From an uncultured Caproiciproducens sp. (GTDB lineage Bacteria > Bacillota > Clostridia > Oscillospirales > Acutalibacteraceae): 64,000 nucleotides of DNA. Under the pieces are notes generated by a model, which had not been told where the DNA came from, made no database searches, and saw only the letters and a program-made list of their open reading frames with translations. Made by a program: the position numbers and the translations under genes. Where the stretch lies: assembly GCF_963664915.1 (NCBI RefSeq), contig NZ_OY761810.1, forward strand, positions 186,001 through 250,000, written 5' to 3'. Below are positions 1 to 8,073 of the stretch, piece after piece (position 1 is the first letter of the stretch; the number at the start of each line of letters is the position of its first letter).

Positions 1-6
1 GCCTTT

Positions 7-160
7 AAGGGGCTGTTGCAAAACAGCTCCGAAAAATAGAAATGCACAAAGAATCAGCCCGAAAGAACGTTTTACAACGCTTTTTCGGGCTTCTTTCTTG
101 GCCAATTAAGAAAATATTTGTGCAAATTGCTATCGCAAATTCGTTTTGCAACAGCCCCTT
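7..160. mobile_element. MITE-like element with 17-bp perfect terminal inverted repeats
   Basis: The ends AAGGGGCTGTTGCAAAA (7-23) and its exact reverse complement (144-160) bound 154 bp with no coding capacity of its own. CTTT occurs directly outside both ends (3-6 and 161-164), as expected for a 4-bp target-site duplication. The ends resemble those of insertion sequences, so this is best read as a non-autonomous, internally deleted derivative. It sits inside the reading frame of a decayed transposase. Confidence 0.7.
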
Positions 161-332
161 CTTTATCCGCTTTAGCAGGATCGCCAAACACCTTGCCGCT
201 TGGAGACCGAAAATCTACCAGGTCTTTCACTGCCTCTTTAGTGCGACCCGAACGAAATCGGGCGAAAGTGCTGTAATCCGGTACCGGCTCATCCTGCGGT
301 ATTATAATTTCCATATTCATTGGTAACTTCAA
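72..332 (-). pseudogene. Decayed transposase remnant (IS1182-like N-terminal part)
   Basis: An 86-residue frame begins MNMEIIIPQDEPV and continues into PDYSTFARFRSG, which resembles two separate pieces of IS1182-type transposase N-termini (the IPxDDPVR start and the later PDxxTFARF motif) joined by an internal deletion. No catalytic domain remains. The last third of the frame is the MITE at 7-160, so the fragment is both deleted and interrupted. Family assignment rests on short motifs only; what is clear is that this is not a complete gene. Confidence 0.45.
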
Positions 333-359
333 CTGTTGAATTCACCATTTTGCATCTGT

Positions 360-797
360 TTAGTCAGTGTCATTCTTGACTGTTCGTATTTTTCCGAGCA
401 GCCCGGAGAGCGTTGCTTTGAGCTGCAGAGCCTCTTCTGGGTTCAATCCTGTACAGCAAAACATTTTTTGCGGCAGTCCAAGAAAATTTTCTTTCAGCTG
501 TTTGCCCTTTTCTGTTAAACGAACCAGCACGCTGCGCTCGTCATGCGCGCTTCGCACACGTTCAACAAGCTCCAGCTTTTCGAGCTTTTTTAATAGTGGC
601 GTCAGTGTTCCTGAATCAAGCAGCAGCTTGCTTCCCAGTTCTGAAACACTGAGATTATCCTGCTCCCACAGCACCAACAGCGTAATATACTGCGTATAAG
701 TCAGTCCGTATGGATCAAGATACGGCTTGTACAAACGAATGACTTCCTTGGAACAGGCATAAAGTGCAAAGCACAGCTGGCTGTCTAGCTTTAACAT
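360..797 (-). CDS. ohrR: OhrR-type MarR-family organic-peroxide sensor repressor
   Basis: A 145-aa winged-helix MarR protein. The N-terminus SQLCFALYACSKE matches the one-Cys OhrR signature, with the peroxide-sensing cysteine at about residue 9, followed by conserved tyrosines in YKPYLDPYGLTYTQY and the recognition region LDSGTLTPLLKKLE. The wing carries DERSVLVRLTEKG. It lies just downstream of the glutathione peroxidase gene on the same strand. The start is ATG 797; an in-frame TTG at 818 sits about 10 nt after AAGGAG, which is itself the last codons of the peroxidase gene, so translation may begin there instead. A palindrome matching the known OhrR operator overlaps the promoter of this operon (1390-1404), pointing to autoregulation. 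Confidence 0.88.
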   Translation of the reverse strand: MLKLDSQLCFALYACSKEVIRLYKPYLDPYGLTYTQYITLLVLWEQDNLSVSELGSKLLLDSGTLTPLLKKLEKLELVERVRSAHDERSVLVRLTEKGKQLKENFLGLPQKMFCCTGLNPEEALQLKATLSGLLGKIRTVKNDTD

Positions 798-819
798 ATC
801 GTCGGGCTGCGAGTCCAAA

Positions 820-1362
820 TTACAAACACTCCTTAATGACGGATTCCATTTCTTCGGGCGTGGTAGTCGGTTCAAAACGTCCGGCGATTTTTCCCTCTCT
901 GTCAATCAGAAATTTTGTAAAATTCCATTTGATAGAGCTGTCACCGAACTCTTTGCCGTATTTCTGTTTCAGCATCAGCTCCAGCGTCTTGTTTTTAACG
1001 CCCTTTCCGAACCCTTGAAATGTTGTGTGATCGGTAAGGTAACGGAAGATCGGATCAGCATTTTCGCCGCGAACGTCAATTTTAACTGAAAGTGGAAAAG
1101 TTACTCCGAATCTTAATTTGCAGAACTCCTGTACTTCGCTGTTCGTACCCGGCTCCTGTTCAGCAAACTGATTACAGGGAAACCCGATCACTGTCAGCCC
1201 TTGATCGCGATAGGTTTTATAGAGTTTTTCAAGTCCTTCATACTGCGGAGTAAACCCGCACTTGCTTGCCGTATTAACCAGAAGCATAACATTGCCCTTA
1301 AATTCCGAGAGCGGAACATTCTTTCCCTCGATTGTCTGAATTGCATAATCATAAATTGTCAT
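820..1362 (-). CDS. Glutathione peroxidase family thiol peroxidase (Cys type)
   Basis: A 180-aa GPx-fold protein reducing hydroperoxides; in Clostridia these usually use thioredoxin rather than glutathione. The peroxidatic Cys35 lies in NTASKCGFTPQ, the Gln/second-Cys block is GFPCNQFAEQEPG, and the Trp-Asn pair is in IKWNFTKFLID, so the catalytic tetrad is complete with Cys in place of selenocysteine. The start is ATG 1362 behind AAAGGTG; the longer frame would need a GTG inside that ribosome binding site. It is the first gene of an operon with ohrR, with a promoter at 1399-1427. Confidence 0.9.
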   Translation of the reverse strand: MTIYDYAIQTIEGKNVPLSEFKGNVMLLVNTASKCGFTPQYEGLEKLYKTYRDQGLTVIGFPCNQFAEQEPGTNSEVQEFCKLRFGVTFPLSVKIDVRGENADPIFRYLTDHTTFQGFGKGVKNKTLELMLKQKYGKEFGDSSIKWNFTKFLIDREGKIAGRFEPTTTPEEMESVIKECL

Positions 1363-1389
1363 ATAAATCACCTTTCAAATTATATTGTT

Positions 1390-1404
1390 TACAATTTGAT
1401 TGTA
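1390..1404. promoter_or_regulatory. Probable OhrR operator
   Basis: TACAATTTGATTGTA is a perfect dyad (TACAAT / ATTGTA, 3-bp centre). It closely matches the TACAATT-AATTGTA half-site pattern known for Bacillus OhrR. It covers the -10 hexamer of the GPx-ohrR promoter, an ideal position for repression. Confidence 0.72.
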
Positions 1405-1427
1405 TGATATTTATTTTTTTTTGTCAA
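1399..1427 (-). promoter_or_regulatory. Sigma-A promoter of the GPx-ohrR operon
   Basis: On the minus strand TTGACA (1427-1422) is followed after exactly 17 bp by TACAAT (1404-1399). The start codon lies about 37 bp downstream of the -10. Confidence 0.75.
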
Positions 1428-1911
1428 GTATAATATTATTTTTATCAGCCCACTCTGTGATGGACTTTCTTGCGATATCAGGAGCAATGACGCTTTTCAT
1501 GACAGTTTGAATGAAAAAACTTCCAGCCACTTTCCCGCCGCTTTTCTCCACTCTTTGCGTAATTGTCTGGAAAACAGCCTGTGGTTCATGATCGTCCGCC
1601 TGCGTAATAAATAGATACACGTTCTTTCCCGAAAAATCAGCTTTCTCCAAAAAAGCGTTGATGGCGGGTGTGCTTTTACTTGCCCAAACGGGCCCGCCGA
1701 GAAAAACGGAATCATAGCCGTTCATGGAAAAATCCATCGGCCTGATTTTGCTCTTGCGCCCAAACACCGCCGAGCATGCTGCCATTGGGAAAGACTTTCG
1801 CGGCTTCGTCTCTTCAATTCTTTTTAAATCTCCGCCGATGAATGCCGCCAGCTCTTTGGCAGCAACCTCCGTGTTTCCGTTCCAGGAATAATAGACAACC
1901 AAATTTTTCAT
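1411..1911 (-). CDS. Flavodoxin-family protein
   Basis: A 166-aa flavodoxin fold. The FMN phosphate-binding loop is YSWNGNTEVAAK near the N-terminus (the usual SxTGNT pattern as SWNGNT), and the 80-100 loop has LGGPVWASKSTPAINAFL, typical of the FMN isoalloxazine-binding region in the flavodoxin_4 group. It probably serves as an FMN electron carrier or NAD(P)H-linked reductase subunit. It lies just upstream of the GPx-ohrR operon on the same strand, but the OhrR-controlled promoter lies in and beyond its 3' end, so it is transcribed separately. A GGAGGATAC-type ribosome binding site precedes ATG 1911. Confidence 0.82.
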   Translation of the reverse strand: MKNLVVYYSWNGNTEVAAKELAAFIGGDLKRIEETKPRKSFPMAACSAVFGRKSKIRPMDFSMNGYDSVFLGGPVWASKSTPAINAFLEKADFSGKNVYLFITQADDHEPQAVFQTITQRVEKSGGKVAGSFFIQTVMKSVIAPDIARKSITEWADKNNIILDKKK

Positions 1912-2226
1912 TTTTCAGTATCCTCCTCACATCTTCATCTTATTTCTCTACCATCAATTGTATAAAAAGAGCAAGAAAAAAATCCGTCTACAACATTAAA
2001 AGCAGAAAAATTGCACGCCAAACTCTATAGCAGCATCATTCTTTTACTCACAATATCAGCTCCCGCTTAGAAGATGCCCCCGCAGTATAATCAACGCAGC
2101 ATATTCAAGTAAGATTATTTAGATTTTAGCACATTTGAAAGATTTATGATACAATAAATTTAATTTCTTATTGATCGGTCAGCAACAAAAAACGCCCTTG
2201 CGAAAGCAAGAGTGTTTTTTAACACA
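1912..2226. other. 315-bp intergenic stretch between flavodoxin and pflA
   Basis: AT-rich, no credible ORF. It holds the upstream region of the flavodoxin gene and the pfl terminator at 2187-2220. No riboswitch or repeat was recognised. Confidence 0.5.
2187..2220 (-). terminator. Intrinsic terminator of the pflB-pflA operon
   Basis: A 15-bp stem with a GAAA tetraloop, one wobble and one mismatch, ending in six T on the minus strand, a few bases after the pflA stop. Confidence 0.8.
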
Positions 2227-2934
2227 TTAATGATATTCTTTGAGCAGAGTGTAAAGATTTTGAATTTCCTCTTCCGGACATTCGTCATAGTCGCGCAGCG
2301 GAAACGGAATTTCCATACGATCATACTTCGAACTACACAATTTTCTAAATGGCAGAAGCTCTATTCTTTGCAAATTTGAATATTCTCCGGCAATAGAGGC
2401 GATTTTTAAGATGTGGCTGCGGCTGTCTGTTAATTTCGGTACGACGACATGCCGGATCCAGAGCGGAACACGCATGGTTTCTGTCAGCTTTAAAAAATCT
2501 GTTACCTGATCCATGTTTCCTCCGCTGTAATGCAAGTAGTCATCCCCGCCGGAAAATTTCAGATCACACAGAACCAAGTCCGTAGAATGCAGCACGGTAC
2601 GGACTCCGTTGATATCCCCGATTCCGGCGGTGTCCAGCGCAGTGTGAACACCCGCTGCTTTCAGCCGGCGAAACAATTCCGCAACAAATTCCCATTGCAT
2701 CAGCGGTTCCCCGCCGGAAACGGTCACGCCTCCGTTTTTTTCGAAATACGGTTGAAATCGCATGATCTTATCAAAAATCTCATCCACGCTGTGTTCCTGC
2801 CCCGAGGTGCTCCACGTATCCGGATTGTGGCAATACGCACAGCGCAGGGAGCATCCTTGCATAAACACGACACAGCGCAGTCCGGGTCCGTCAACCGCCC
2901 CCAGACTTTGAATGGAATGAACAACCCCTTTCAT
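2227..2934 (-). CDS. pflA: Pyruvate formate-lyase activating enzyme (radical SAM)
   Basis: A 235-aa radical-SAM glycyl-radical activase. Cys28, Cys32 and Cys35 (GCSLRCAYCHNPDTW) form the CX3CX2C motif that binds the SAM-coordinating 4Fe-4S cluster, and VSGGEPLMQ is the SAM-contacting GGE motif. It installs the glycyl radical on PflB. Only the radical-SAM cluster is present; there is no extra ferredoxin insert as in other activases, which supports the PFL assignment. Its ATG overlaps the pflB stop (TAATG), so the two are translationally coupled. Confidence 0.95.
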   Translation of the reverse strand: MKGVVHSIQSLGAVDGPGLRCVVFMQGCSLRCAYCHNPDTWSTSGQEHSVDEIFDKIMRFQPYFEKNGGVTVSGGEPLMQWEFVAELFRRLKAAGVHTALDTAGIGDINGVRTVLHSTDLVLCDLKFSGGDDYLHYSGGNMDQVTDFLKLTETMRVPLWIRHVVVPKLTDSRSHILKIASIAGEYSNLQRIELLPFRKLCSSKYDRMEIPFPLRDYDECPEEEIQNLYTLLKEYH

Positions 2935-5165
2935 TACATCACCTCGTGAAAGGTTCTCGAAATTACTTCCATCTGCTGCTGTTTTGAAAGCTTGTGGAAA
3001 TTAACGGCATAGCCCGACACACGAATCGTAAGATTTGGATAGCATTCAGGATTTTCGTACGCTTTTATCAGGGTCTCCTTGTTCAGTACATTCACATTGA
3101 GGTGATGCGCCTTTTGCAGAAAATAACCGTCCAGAATGGAAATCAGGTTGCCGTAGCGCTGCTCATCTTCGTGTCCCAGCGCCTGCGGAACAATGGAAAA
3201 TGTATTTGAAATTCCGTCTTTGCAAACATCATAAGAGAGCTTCGCGACCGAATTCAGCGCAGCAAGCGCGCCGTTCTTCTCCCGGTTATGCATGGGGTTG
3301 GCACCGGGTGCAAAGGGCGCTCCCGCTTTTCTTCCGTCCGGCGTTGCGCCGGTCTTTTTGCCATAGACCACATTGGACGTGATCGTCAGGATGGACAGTG
3401 TGTGTTCGGCATCGCGGTAGGCTTGGTTCTTTTTCAGTGCTTCATAAAACAGCTTCACCTGCTCCTGTGCTATGGAGTCTACACGGTCGTCATCATTGCC
3501 GAAGGCGGGATACTCCCCGACAGTTTCAAAATCCGTAATCAGCCCGGTTTGATCGCGGATGCATTTCACTTTTGCATATTTGATTGCGGAAAGCGAATCC
3601 GCCAGCACAGACATTCCTGCTATGCCAAACGCCATAAAACGGTGTATGTCGGTATCGTGCAGAGCCATCTGCGTTTTCTCATATGCATATTTATCGTGCA
3701 TATAATGGATGATGTTCATCGCGCCGACATAGGTTTTGGCCAGCCATTCGCGATAAATATCCAGCAGCCGCAGCACTTGATCGTATTCGAGATATTCACC
3801 TTCGTAAGGGGCGTGTGCCGGCGCAATCTGTTTGCCGCTCTTTTCATCCCTGCCGCCGTTCAGGCTCATCAGAAGCAACTTTGCCAAATTAGCTCTTGCG
3901 CCGAAGAACTGCATATCCTTGCCGACCCGCATTGCGGAAACACAGCAGGCGATTGCGTAGTCGTCCCCAAATACCGGACGCATGATGTCATCATTTTCAT
4001 ACTGAATCGCATCCGTATCGCAGGAAACCTTTGCGGCAAACCGTTTAAAGCTTTCCGGAAGGCGGCCGGACCACAGCACAGTCAGATTCGGCTCCGCCGA
4101 AGAACCCAAATTATAAAGTGTATGCAGGATTCGATAGGAGCTCTTTGTGACTAAGGTTCTGCCGTCTTCCCCCATTCCGCCGACCGCTTCCGTAATCCAC
4201 ATGGGGTCTCCCGCGAAAAGCTCGTTGTATTCCGGTGTGCGCAGATGCCGTGCCATGCGCAGTTTCATGACAAAATCATCGAAAATTTCCTGTACCTGCG
4301 GCTCCGTCAACAGGCCGCTCCGAAGATCTCTTTCAAAATAAATATCCAGAAACGTACTCACGCGGCCCAGGCTCATTGCGGCGCCGTTTTGTTCCTTGAT
4401 TGCCCCGAGATAGGCAAAGTACAGCCACTGCACCGCCTCTTTTGCATTGGCTGCCGGCTGTGAAATGTCATAGCCGTACATGGACGCCATATCCCTGAGA
4501 TATCCCAAAAATGTGATCTGCTGATACAGTTCTTCCAGCAGACGGACATTTTCAGCAACCATGCTTTGCGCGGCAACATGCTGCTTGTCTTTTTTCTTTT
4601 CCTCAATCAGACGGTCAATTCCATAGAGCGCGACCCTGCGGTAGTCGCCGATGATTCTCCCTCTGCCGTAGGCATCGGGCAGTCCTGTAATAATTCCGCA
4701 GTGACGGGCGGCTTTGATATCGTCGCTGTACGCGCGGAAAACGCCTTCGTTGTGGGTCGTTCTGTACTGAAATTCATTTTCAACCTTCTCCGAAAGTTTA
4801 TAGCCATATGCCTCGCACGCTTTGCGCGTCATATTCAGCCCTCCGAAAGGATTCACTCCTCTTTTCAAAGGACGGTCGGTTTGAAGACCGACAATAATTT
4901 CTTTTTCTTTCTCCAAATAACCGGGCTGATAACTTGTGAGTGAACTGACCGTCTGCGTGTCAATATCCAGCACACCGCCGAACTCCTGTTCCAGCTCCAG
5001 CAGATGATTGAGTTTTTTCATCAACCCGCAGGTGCGCTCCGTGGCAGGCGCAAGAAACGCTTCATCGCCCTCGTATGGTGTGTAATTCATCTGGATAAAG
5101 TTTCTGACATCAATTTTTTCCTGCCAGCTTCCGTCGTTGAAATCCTTCCATGCCTGATGGTTCAT
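2934..5165 (-). CDS. pflB: Formate C-acetyltransferase (pyruvate formate-lyase)
   Basis: A 743-aa glycyl-radical enzyme converting pyruvate and CoA to acetyl-CoA and formate in the cytoplasm. The adjacent catalytic cysteines are Cys407-Cys408 (AIACCVSAM), and the radical glycine is Gly718 in [10 protein letters not shown] near the C-terminus. Length and both motifs match PFL rather than glycerol or choline lyases. The start is ATG 5165 behind GGAAGGAG; an upstream in-frame ATG lies in the leader without a ribosome binding site. The gene follows a riboswitch/terminator leader (5213-5320) and a strong promoter (5341-5370). Formate made here can feed formyl-tetrahydrofolate synthesis. Confidence 0.96.
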   Translation of the reverse strand: MNHQAWKDFNDGSWQEKIDVRNFIQMNYTPYEGDEAFLAPATERTCGLMKKLNHLLELEQEFGGVLDIDTQTVSSLTSYQPGYLEKEKEIIVGLQTDRPLKRGVNPFGGLNMTRKACEAYGYKLSEKVENEFQYRTTHNEGVFRAYSDDIKAARHCGIITGLPDAYGRGRIIGDYRRVALYGIDRLIEEKKKDKQHVAAQSMVAENVRLLEELYQQITFLGYLRDMASMYGYDISQPAANAKEAVQWLYFAYLGAIKEQNGAAMSLGRVSTFLDIYFERDLRSGLLTEPQVQEIFDDFVMKLRMARHLRTPEYNELFAGDPMWITEAVGGMGEDGRTLVTKSSYRILHTLYNLGSSAEPNLTVLWSGRLPESFKRFAAKVSCDTDAIQYENDDIMRPVFGDDYAIACCVSAMRVGKDMQFFGARANLAKLLLMSLNGGRDEKSGKQIAPAHAPYEGEYLEYDQVLRLLDIYREWLAKTYVGAMNIIHYMHDKYAYEKTQMALHDTDIHRFMAFGIAGMSVLADSLSAIKYAKVKCIRDQTGLITDFETVGEYPAFGNDDDRVDSIAQEQVKLFYEALKKNQAYRDAEHTLSILTITSNVVYGKKTGATPDGRKAGAPFAPGANPMHNREKNGALAALNSVAKLSYDVCKDGISNTFSIVPQALGHEDEQRYGNLISILDGYFLQKAHHLNVNVLNKETLIKAYENPECYPNLTIRVSGYAVNFHKLSKQQQMEVISRTFHEVM

Positions 5166-5189
5166 AAATGACTCCTTCCGATTAACCAA

Positions 5190-5243
5190 AGCATTTGGCT
5201 GCTCTTTTCAATAAAAAAAGAGCAACACTCGGTAATACCAAAT
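5190..5243 (-). promoter_or_regulatory. Second hairpin in pfl leader, overlapping the terminator
   Basis: Just after the terminator the leader repeats its motif: AGCATTTGG inside the terminator 5' arm can pair perfectly with CCAAATGCT close to the pflB ribosome binding site. The two structures are mutually exclusive. This could be a read-through structure shielding the start region or an alternative fold; its role is inferred. Confidence 0.4.
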
Positions 5244-5250
5244 GCTGCCC
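5213..5250 (-). terminator. Riboswitch-linked intrinsic terminator upstream of pflB
   Basis: In the minus-strand RNA, GGGCAGCAUUUGGU pairs along its full 14 nt (with G-U pairs) with ACCGAGUGUUGCUC around an AUU loop and is followed by seven U. The 5' arm begins within the conserved UCUGGGCAG of the aptamer, so aptamer folding and terminator folding compete. Confidence 0.8.
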
Positions 5251-5320
5251 AGACGGTCGGCTGAAAGAAGACTTTTATTCCACTGTGGTTGATCCACAAT
5301 TATCCGTCAGTAATAAAAGC
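5245..5320 (-). ncRNA. ZTP riboswitch (pfl motif) aptamer
   Basis: In the minus-strand RNA: P1 CUUUUAUU (5319-5312) pairs with AAUAAAAG (5279-5272); inside it lies ACUGACGGA, then hairpin UGUGG-AUCAA-CCACA (5298-5284) and GUGGA; 3' of P1 comes CCGUCUGGGCAG (5256-5245). This follows the known ZTP riboswitch order GACUGGCG / hairpin / GGGGA / CCGCCUGGGCA. The pseudoknot GACGG-CCGUC replaces the common GGCG-CGCC by compensatory changes. ZTP (ZMP) rises when 10-formyl-tetrahydrofolate is short; binding should prevent the overlapping terminator and raise PFL, supplying formate. Confidence 0.82.
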
Positions 5321-5340
5321 CTTTATGTTGTTGTAGATTG

Positions 5341-5370
5341 ATTATAATATACACACGCAAAGTCTGTCAA
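5341..5370 (-). promoter_or_regulatory. Promoter of the pflB-pflA operon
   Basis: TTGACA (5370-5365), an 18-bp spacer and TATAAT (5346-5341) on the minus strand. Transcription would begin a few bases before the riboswitch, leaving a leader of about 165 nt. Confidence 0.8.
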
Positions 5371-5439
5371 TAAAGTTTTTGTTTATTTTAGGTTTATATT
5401 TTTGAAATGTTAAATAAATATAAAAAAATCGTCGAATCT

Positions 5440-5468
5440 CTTTGATCCTTATAAAAATATGCTATAAT
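5440..5468 (+). promoter_or_regulatory. Likely promoter of desulfoferrodoxin
   Basis: TATAAT at 5463-5468 is preceded by weak -35 candidates (CTTTGA at 17 bp or TTGATC at 15 bp). No clear PerR or Fur box was found nearby. Confidence 0.45.
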
Positions 5469-5599
5469 ACAAATAGAATATTTTTAATGTACAGGCCGGT
5501 TTTTTTAACGAAGACAGAGGTTATAATCAAACTGATTAGATGGCACACAACAAATCATGCCATTTAATATAAATAAAAAAATGAAAAGAGGTTGTAAGA

Positions 5600-5974
5600 A
5601 TGTCCAAAGTTGTTTTTTACCGCTGTGAGATTTGCGGAAATATGGTAGCACTGATTAGGAGCGGCGGCGGCACACTCACCTGCTGCGGGCAGAGCATGAC
5701 AAAGCTTGAACCGAACACAACCGATGCCGCAACAGAAAAACACGTTCCGTTCATCACAAAAGAAAACGGAAAAATCAAAGTTCAGATTGGTTCGACCATT
5801 CATCCAATGCTTCTTGAGCACCACATCGAATGGATTGCACTGGATACCGGCGAGAAGGTCGAAATTGTGTATCTAAAACCCGGTATGGACCCGAAAGCAG
5901 AATTCAATGAAGTTGAATCCGGCACAGTTTACGAGTATTGCAATCTTCATGGTCTTTGGAAAGCTGAATTTTAA
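5600..5974 (+). CDS. dfx: Desulfoferrodoxin (superoxide reductase)
   Basis: A 124-aa two-domain protein that reduces superoxide to peroxide without making oxygen, typical of anaerobes. The N-terminal desulforedoxin centre uses Cys9, Cys12, Cys28 and Cys29 (CEIC...CC). The C-terminal superoxide-reductase centre has histidines in EKHVPF and HPMLLEHHIEWI and the Cys-His pair in CNLHGLW. Both iron centres are complete, so this is the two-iron class. AGAGG precedes ATG 5600. It is transcribed alone, divergently from pflB. Confidence 0.95.
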   Translation: MSKVVFYRCEICGNMVALIRSGGGTLTCCGQSMTKLEPNTTDAATEKHVPFITKENGKIKVQIGSTIHPMLLEHHIEWIALDTGEKVEIVYLKPGMDPKAEFNEVESGTVYEYCNLHGLWKAEF

Positions 5975-5993
5975 TCTTTTTGATATCGCTTTT

Positions 5994-6033
5994 AAAGAAT
6001 GGCTTTGCGGAAAAATCCGCAAAGCCATTCTTT
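5994..6033. terminator. Bidirectional terminator between dfx and lysA
   Basis: A perfect 17-bp inverted repeat (5994-6010 / 6017-6033) with a 6-nt loop and A/T runs at both ends, between convergent genes. Confidence 0.88.
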
Positions 6034-6074
6034 ATAGTGATAAAACAACCCCAATTACATTTTGACCGTGACAA

Positions 6075-7328
6075 TCAATCAAAAATCCCTGTGAAATCCA
6101 GCGTTGCAAAATAATCTTCCGGGGTTTCCGCACGGCGGATCAATTCTGCCGATCCGTCTTCCCTGAGAAGTACTTCCGCGGAACGCAACCGGCCATTATA
6201 GTTATATCCCATGGCATGACCGTGCGCTCCGGCATCATGGATGACAAGCAGGTCCCCTTTGTCAATTTTCGGGAACATACGGTCAATGGCAAACTTATCG
6301 TTGTTTTCACACAGACTGCCGACAATGTCGTATTTGTGGTCGCAGTCGTCATCTTCCTTGCCCATCACCGAAATGTGGTGGTATGCCCCATACATGGCAG
6401 GACGAAGGAGATTGGCCGCACAGGCATCCACACCGATATATTCTTTATAGATGTGTTTTTCATGGATTGCGGTCGTCACAAGGCAGCCGTACGGTCCAAG
6501 GATGAAACGGCCAAGCTCGGTATAGATGGCGACATCTCCCAGTCCGGCAGGTACAAGAATTTCTTCATATGCTTTGCGGACGCCTTCTCCGATTTTTGCA
6601 ATATCAGCCGGTTTTTCTTCGGGACGATATGGAATTCCCACCCCGCCGGACAGATTGATGAAAGAAACTCCTATGCCCGTTTTGTGGTAAAGATCGACAG
6701 CCGTCTGGAACAAAATACCGGCAAGCGTTGGATAGTACCCGTCATCCGCCGTATTGCTGGCAAGAAAAGCATGAAGCCCAAACCGTTTTGCGCCGAGTCC
6801 CCGCAGCTTTGTGTAACCTTCTTCAAGTTGGTCATAGGTAAAGCCGTACTTGGCGTCGCCGGGATTGTCCATAATCGCATTGCTGATTTGGAAAGTTCCG
6901 CCCGGATTGTAACGGCAGCAGATGGTTTCGGGGATACCGGCCACCGATTTTAAAAAGTCAATGTGAGTAAAGTCATCGAGGTTGATCAATCCCCCCAGCT
7001 TTTTTGCCAGAACGAATTCTTCCGCCGGTGTATCGTTTGATGAAAACATGATGTCCTCCGCCTGAAAGCCCACCGCGTTTGAAAGCATCAGTTCGGTCAG
7101 CGAGGAACAGTCAACTCCGCAGCCCTCTTCTTTTAAAATGCGCAATATGGTTGGATTTGGTGTTGCCTTCACGGCGAAATATTCCCGGAAGCCGCTGTTC
7201 CATGCAAAAGCCTTGTACAGCCTGCGTACGTTTTCCCTGATTCCTTTTTCATCGTAAAGATAAAATGGAGTCGGAAATTGAGCCGTGATTTTTTTCAGTT
7301 GTTCCAAATGTACGAAGGTATTTTTCAA
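6075..7328 (-). CDS. lysA: Diaminopimelate decarboxylase-like PLP enzyme
   Basis: A 417-aa fold-type III PLP decarboxylase. Lys54 in FAVKATPNP is the Schiff-base lysine, LSGGVGIPY is the glycine-rich phosphate loop, ELGRFILGPYG is the substrate-specificity helix, and GSLCENNDK plus HDAGAHGHAMGYNYNG carry the Cys and Tyr of the dimer active site. It most likely makes L-lysine from meso-diaminopimelate; related carboxynorspermidine decarboxylases are less likely because the HDAGAHG block is DAPDC-like. It starts 7 bp after the TrmB regulator and ends at the terminator 5994-6033. Confidence 0.85.
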   Translation of the reverse strand: MKNTFVHLEQLKKITAQFPTPFYLYDEKGIRENVRRLYKAFAWNSGFREYFAVKATPNPTILRILKEEGCGVDCSSLTELMLSNAVGFQAEDIMFSSNDTPAEEFVLAKKLGGLINLDDFTHIDFLKSVAGIPETICCRYNPGGTFQISNAIMDNPGDAKYGFTYDQLEEGYTKLRGLGAKRFGLHAFLASNTADDGYYPTLAGILFQTAVDLYHKTGIGVSFINLSGGVGIPYRPEEKPADIAKIGEGVRKAYEEILVPAGLGDVAIYTELGRFILGPYGCLVTTAIHEKHIYKEYIGVDACAANLLRPAMYGAYHHISVMGKEDDDCDHKYDIVGSLCENNDKFAIDRMFPKIDKGDLLVIHDAGAHGHAMGYNYNGRLRSAEVLLREDGSAELIRRAETPEDYFATLDFTGIFD

Positions 7329-7335
7329 AACAGTT

Positions 7336-8031
7336 TCAGCTTCCTTTCGTGACAGTAATCAGTGTTATTTCATTTTTCAGCGCTTCTTTAAAGAGCTCTA
7401 TCAAGTTGCGCTTCTGAGAATACAGACAGGTGGACTCGGAACCCGCCGCGATATCACCGGTCAAAACATTTTTCGAGTCGGCAATCAGACGAATCTGGTG
7501 CTGCTCGGTTTTCGTGTGATACACCAGCGCACCTTCCAGTACAAACGGAGGATCGGTGATGATAACCACTTTCAGCCCGCGCATCAGCGCCGACTGTATC
7601 TGCGGCAGCAGCACCAAAAGCATCTGTTCTGACACGGAAAGATAGATGCGTTCTTTCGCCGCGTCAATCATATTCTTCATCTTATCAAAAATATTGGATT
7701 CGCCTTTAATCGTGATATATCCTTCGCTCGCTTCTCTCTGCTTCGGCGCAGCTTTTAAAAGCAGTTCCCGATATTCCTGCATGCGCCGTATGCGATTGTC
7801 GCAAAATTCTTCAACCGGTACCGGAAGGTAATGCGTTGCAGTGTCTTCCTCGACATAGGCCGCACCTTTTTCAACAAGGCCGGCTAACGCCGTATAGGTA
7901 TTTGAACGGGATATCCCGGACGCTTTCGCGGCTTCATACCCTGTCAATTTCCCTTCGGAGCAGAGCAGCAGATACAGGGCCGACTCCTGGCGTGTAAGAT
8001 TATAATATCCAAGCAATTCCGCCAGATCCAT
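7336..8031 (-). CDS. TrmB-family transcriptional regulator
   Basis: A 231-aa protein with an N-terminal winged helix (about residues 5-75; KASGISRSNTYTALAGLVEKG is the recognition helix region) and a C-terminal ligand-binding domain (IYLSVSEQMLLVLLP, VVIITDPPF). It is the first gene of a two-gene operon with lysA, so lysine or a precursor is a plausible effector, though that is inference. A dyad overlapping its -10 (8048-8073) fits autoregulation. GGGAGG precedes ATG 8031. Confidence 0.8.
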   Translation of the reverse strand: MDLAELLGYYNLTRQESALYLLLCSEGKLTGYEAAKASGISRSNTYTALAGLVEKGAAYVEEDTATHYLPVPVEEFCDNRIRRMQEYRELLLKAAPKQREASEGYITIKGESNIFDKMKNMIDAAKERIYLSVSEQMLLVLLPQIQSALMRGLKVVIITDPPFVLEGALVYHTKTEQHQIRLIADSKNVLTGDIAAGSESTCLYSQKRNLIELFKEALKNEITLITVTKGS

Positions 8032-8047
8032 TGTCCCGCCTCCCGCA

Positions 8048-8073
8048 ATAGTGTTTCTCTATAGGAACACTAT
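8048..8073. promoter_or_regulatory. Candidate operator of the TrmB regulator
   Basis: ATAGTGTTTC and GGAACACTAT form a 10-bp dyad with one mismatch around a 6-bp centre. It overlaps the -10 box and transcription start of the trmB-lysA promoter. Confidence 0.6.

Noticed and set aside
2944-4154. Long open frames on the plus strand opposite pflB (for example 3288-4154)
   Set aside because: They lie inside a gene with all PFL motifs, lack ribosome binding sites and read as unstructured translation.
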